Shown one piece after another: positions 62,504-64,000 of a stretch of DNA of 64,000 nt. The notes below the pieces were generated by a model, which searched no databases, was not told the origin of the DNA, and was given only the letters and a program-made list of their open reading frames with translations. Source of the stretch: Sphingomonadales bacterium (lineage in GTDB: Bacteria > Bacteroidota > Bacteroidia > Flavobacteriales_D > Crocinitomicaceae); assembly GCA_016872115.1 (NCBI GenBank), contig VHBC01000006.1, positions 1 to 64,000 on the forward strand, given 5' to 3'. Position 1 is the first letter of the stretch. Each line of letters begins with the position of its first letter. The translations under genes were made by a program, and so were the position numbers.

Positions 62504-64000
62504 TGCTTACTTCAAACGCACCCAAAAAGCTCTTTCTACTTGATGCTTACGCACTTATTTATCGCGCTTATTTCGCTTTTGCAAAAAACCCAAGGGTCAA
62601 TTCAAAAGGGGAGAATACGTCGGCTGCTTTCGGCTTTACAAATCTTTTGATAGACGTATTAAAGACCGAACAACCCACCCATATAGCCGTGGTTTTTGAT
62701 CCGCCGGGTGGATCCACTCAGCGTCAAGAAGAATTTGAAGCGTACAAAGCACAACGCGAAGAAATGCCCGAGGATATTCGTTCAATGATTCACCCAATTA
62801 AGCAGATTGTGCGCGCATTTAACATTCCAATTTTAGAAGTTGCGGGCTTTGAAGCAGACGATGTGATTGGAACCGTTGCAAAGCTTGCAGAGTCCAAGGG
62901 TTTTGTGACTTACATGATGACCCCCGACAAAGATTATGCCCAACTTGTAAGCCCCCAAACTTTTATTTATAAGCCGGGAAGAGGAGGTAATCCACCAGAA
63001 ATTCTTGGCATTAAAGAAGTGTGTGAAAAATTTGAAGTGCAAGACACACTCCAGGTAATCGATATTTTAGGCCTTTGGGGCGACGCCTCTGACAACATTC
63101 CGGGTATTCCGGGCATCGGCGAAAAAACCGCAAAAGTGTTGGTGGCCAAATACGGATCAATGGAGGGTCTTTTTGCTAATGTGCACGAACTCAAAGGGAA
63201 GCAAAAAGAAAATGTTGAGAATTTTCAGCAACAAGGACTCATGTCTAAATCGCTCGCTACAATCATCCGTGATGTGCCCGTTGAATTTGACGAGCAAGAC
63301 TTGCAGGTATGTCCGGTAAATGCCGATGCTATTCGCGACATTTTTACTGAACTTGAATTCCGAACCTTAGCAAAGCGTATTATTGGCGAGGAAATAGTAG
63401 TTACACAAACCAACGTTTCGAAAGAAGAGGCACAACTCGATCTTTTTGGTGTACAAAGCATGTTGGAGCCCCAATCTGCTACACCAACCTCAAGTTATAA
63501 AACAATCGTCACCGAAAAACCAAGTTATCATTTGATCACTTCGCCCGAAGAACGAAAAGAGTTGCTCGAATTGCTTCTCGTTAAGAGCGAAGTTTGTTTT
63601 GATACAGAAACCAACTCAATTGATGCCTTACATGCAAATCTTGTCGGCTTTTCATTTTCGTACAAGGCGCGCGAGGCATTTTATATTGCGGTTCCGTCAA
63701 ATTTTGAACAAGCAAAGGCTATCGTTCAGGAATTTGCGCCGATTTTTGAAGATTTATCAATTGAAAAAATTGCGCACAACATCAAGTATGACCTCAAGGT
63801 ATTACATCGCTATGGAATCGAATTAAAAGGCCCCTTGTTTGATACAATGATTGCACAATACCTGATCAATCCAGAGGCCAAACAAAGCATGGATTTCTTG
63901 GCCACCTACTATCTGAATTACCAACCAATTTCAATTGAAGAGTTGATAGGAAAGAAAGGCAAAGGCCAAGGTAATATGGCAGATTTAGCACCCGAGCAAA
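62503..64000 (+). CDS. polA: DNA polymerase I, 3' end missing
   Basis: The first 499 codons are present; the gene runs off the window. The ATG at 62503 overlaps the preceding stop (TAATG). The 5'-3' exonuclease domain (about 8-300) has FLLDAYALIYRAYFAF, AGFEADDVIGT, TPDKDYAQLV and the helix-hairpin-helix region GIPGIGEKTAKVL. The 3'-5' exonuclease domain begins near 345 and keeps the DxE of exo motif I (CFDTETNSID), so proofreading is probably active. The polymerase domain lies beyond the edge. Confidence 0.96.
   Translation, partial: MLTSNAPKKLFLLDAYALIYRAYFAFAKNPRVNSKGENTSAAFGFTNLLIDVLKTEQPTHIAVVFDPPGGSTQRQEEFEAYKAQREEMPEDIRSMIHPIKQIVRAFNIPILEVAGFEADDVIGTVAKLAESKGFVTYMMTPDKDYAQLVSPQTFIYKPGRGGNPPEILGIKEVCEKFEVQDTLQVIDILGLWGDASDNIPGIPGIGEKTAKVLVAKYGSMEGLFANVHELKGKQKENVENFQQQGLMSKSLATIIRDVPVEFDEQDLQVCPVNADAIRDIFTELEFRTLAKRIIGEEIVVTQTNVSKEEAQLDLFGVQSMLEPQSATPTSSYKTIVTEKPSYHLITSPEERKELLELLLVKSEVCFDTETNSIDALHANLVGFSFSYKAREAFYIAVPSNFEQAKAIVQEFAPIFEDLSIEKIAHNIKYDLKVLHRYGIELKGPLFDTMIAQYLINPEAKQSMDFLATYYLNYQPISIEELIGKKGKGQGNMADLAPEQ

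Overview
The window comes from a Bacteroidota chromosome, most likely a Flavobacteriales lineage near Cryomorphaceae/Crocinitomicaceae; the family-level placement is inference. Evidence: a SusC/SusD glycan-uptake pair, T9SS C-terminal sorting signals of types A and B, DUF4296 and DUF4403 lipoproteins, a bamA-ompH-ompH cluster with uppS, an atpD-atpC pair apart from the other ATPase genes, and many Bacteroidota-type -7 boxes (TAnnTTTG or TAnnTTCG) just upstream of start codons. There are no Shine-Dalgarno-like leaders. No tRNA, rRNA, IS element, prophage or CRISPR array was seen.

1-12 kb is a polysaccharide utilisation locus, probably for laminarin or another beta-1,3-glucan. In order it encodes a sugar permease (cut by the window edge), a Nudix-type transcriptional regulator, SusC, SusD, a PKD lipoprotein, a GH16 endo-glucanase lipoprotein, a periplasmic GH3 glucosidase, and a T9SS-secreted protein with two Cys-rich carbohydrate-binding-like modules. 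Three 21-bp inverted repeats of one design (TTATTGTw-n5-TACaATAa) lie at the promoters behind the regulator gene, before susC, and before the secreted protein. They are the best candidates for the regulator's operators. Between the first two sits a strong terminator-like hairpin, so operator 1 may drive a short RNA.

12-20.7 kb: two unknown genes, then a cytochrome-oxidase accessory run (heme O synthase, two subunit III paralogues with large loop insertions, subunit IV, two SCO-like proteins, DUF420), dCMP deaminase and a C-terminal processing protease. 20.7-23.8 kb (minus): a 36-codon membrane ORF, an amber-interrupted mini-gene resembling a T9SS sorting domain, a cytosolic substrate-binding-protein homologue and an ABC exporter. 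23.8-27.8 kb (plus): prs, rplY, a polyprenol-phosphate mannosyltransferase, dihydroorotase and a DUF4296 lipoprotein. 27.8-36.6 kb (minus): murI, two OmpH/Skp chaperones, bamA, uppS, atpC, atpD, a LolC/E-type permease that appears to start at ATT, and rbfA. 36.6-40.4 kb (plus): ABC exporter, fatty acid desaturase, YjbR and S4-domain proteins.

40.4-48.1 kb (minus): a 2-hydroxyacid dehydrogenase, mnmG, ybeY, an RsbW-like ATPase and a DUF4175 giant. Two perfect parS sites lie at mnmG/ybeY, one of them inside the ybeY coding sequence. A 545-bp AT-rich gap before rpiB carries two perfect and one near-perfect DnaA box and is a candidate replication origin. 48.1-64 kb: rpiB, an OmpA-type protein, DUF4403, icd, fumC, a 51-aa membrane protein, bestrophin, tryptophan 2,3-dioxygenase, an OppA-like protein, a large T9SS type B adhesin, an M20 dipeptidase, a LEA14-like lipoprotein and the start of polA.

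The genome is compact: tandem genes often overlap by 1-26 bp and several convergent pairs share their stop codons.
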